A stretch of DNA of 7,209 bases. Source: JACNFS01 sp964582065 (lineage in GTDB: Bacteria > Chloroflexota > Dehalococcoidia > GIF9 > UBA5629). The stretch covers positions 1 through 7,209 of the forward strand of contig CAZOQG010000083.1 of assembly GCA_964582065.1 (NCBI GenBank). Direction: 5' to 3'. The position numbers and the translations under genes are program-made. Shown piece by piece: positions 6,872 through 7,209 of the stretch (within the stretch, counting starts at the first letter, position 1; every line of letters begins with the position of its first letter). The notes under the pieces are model-generated. The model worked only from the letters and a program-made list of their open reading frames with translations, was not told the DNA's origin and made no database searches.

Positions 6872-6911
6872 AAAGGACGCCTGCCTCCAAGCCACGCTGG
6901 GCGTCCTTTTT
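6872..6911 (+). terminator. Terminator-like hairpin
   Basis: AAAGGACGCC at 6872-6881 pairs perfectly over 10 bases with GGCGTCCTTT at 6900-6909 around an 18-base loop. Two more Ts follow, making five in a row at 6907-6911. This fits an intrinsic terminator read on the plus strand, though it lies about 250 bases past the SGNH hydrolase stop and the T-run is short. On the minus strand the same hairpin would sit in the 5' leader of the 44-residue gene, just before its ribosome binding site, so a regulatory role there is an alternative. Confidence 0.5.
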
Positions 6912-7209
6912 GGCTTTCACAAGGCTTACTCAAATTATCCATTCACGCGAAGCAGAATAGAATACCCCCGGTTGCGGATTAAGCCCGGCCGTATCTGACT
7001 GGTATGCCCGGGCCGTAATATCCGCCGTTTACGGAGCACCAGAACCAGCCGTGGCACCAAGACAAATAAAGCTAGAAGGCTAAGTCACCCAGAAGAAGGT
7101 GGCGTGGATTGCAATCCACGCCACCTTCTTTATTCCTAATCACACAATAGAGGTTTTTGTTACCTCGTGCGTATCTGACCACACGCTTCAGGAGAAAAAC
7201 GAGGAATTG
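6912..7209. other. Non-coding right end with several small inverted repeats
   Basis: No gene with a plausible start and ribosome binding site was seen in this 298-base stretch on either strand. It holds a 6-bp inverted repeat CCGTAA/TTACGG (7013-7018 with 7029-7034), a 5-bp hairpin GAGGT/ACCTC (7150-7154 with 7162-7166), a 10-base direct repeat CGTATCTGAC at 6990-6999 and 7170-7179, and the long palindrome described separately. The last bases contain AGGAGA at about 7190-7195, which could be the ribosome binding site of a gene starting beyond the window. Confidence 0.5.
7093..7130. terminator. Perfect 38-base palindrome, probable bidirectional terminator
   Basis: Bases 7093-7111 are the exact reverse complement of 7112-7130, giving 19 uninterrupted base pairs with no spacer; in RNA this would fold as a long hairpin with a tight loop. 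The arms end in pyrimidine-rich CCACCTTCTT on the plus strand and CCACCTTCTTCT on the minus strand, so termination in both directions is possible, although neither side has a true T-run. It could instead be a copy of a dispersed palindromic repeat or a protein binding site. It separates this region from whatever lies beyond the right edge. Confidence 0.55.

Noticed and set aside
6668..6982. 104-residue plus-strand frame in the region after the SGNH gene
   Set aside because: Pro/Ser/His-rich translation of a pyrimidine-rich strand, no ribosome binding site, and it runs antisense across the better-supported minus-strand small gene and the hairpin.
1..7209. CRISPR array, insertion sequence, tRNA or rRNA genes
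   Set aside because: No regularly spaced repeats, transposase motifs with terminal inverted repeats, or cloverleaf and rRNA signatures were seen on either strand by eye.

Overview
The window looks bacterial. It has a near-perfect sigma-70-type promoter (TTGACA, 16 bases, TATAAT) near its left end, strong Shine-Dalgarno sequences and ATGA start/stop overlaps. Moderate GC content, the NarL-type kinase/regulator pair and the wording of its receiver linker (GRPSLSPEA) recall Chloroflexota such as Dehalococcoidia or Anaerolineae. That placement is an inference from protein style; no taxonomic marker gene is present.

Layout. Bases 56-373 hold a promoter and a roughly 280-base leader. The leader contains a 12-codon open frame with an exceptionally good ribosome binding site and several GC-rich hairpins that exclude one another. 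It leads into a probable two-gene unit: a 101-residue DUF5752-like protein (374-679) and a small MscS-type mechanosensitive channel (746-1495). After a 154-base gap comes a second two-gene unit joined by an ATGA overlap. Its first gene is a membrane sensor histidine kinase (1650-3608; two membrane helices, CHASE3-like sensor, HAMP, GAF, HisKA_3, HATPase_c). Its second gene (3605-5278) encodes a response-regulator receiver fused not to the expected LuxR-type DNA-binding domain but to a HerA/DUF87-type P-loop ATPase.

The right part is sparser. Bases 5279-5713 carry no convincing gene, only possible remnants. An SGNH/GDSL-family hydrolase follows (5714-6619), probably acting on an acylated glycan or similar ester. 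Facing it on the minus strand is a 44-residue basic, glycine-rich small protein with a good ribosome binding site (6716-6850). The last 360 bases are non-coding as far as I can see and hold a terminator-like hairpin and a perfect 38-base palindrome.

How the genes may work together. The kinase and the receiver-ATPase form a two-component system in which phosphorylation would control a DNA-translocase-like motor instead of transcription. This is the most unusual item here. Whether the upstream channel and DUF5752 protein belong to the same response, for example to envelope or osmotic stress, is speculation based only on adjacency and shared strand.
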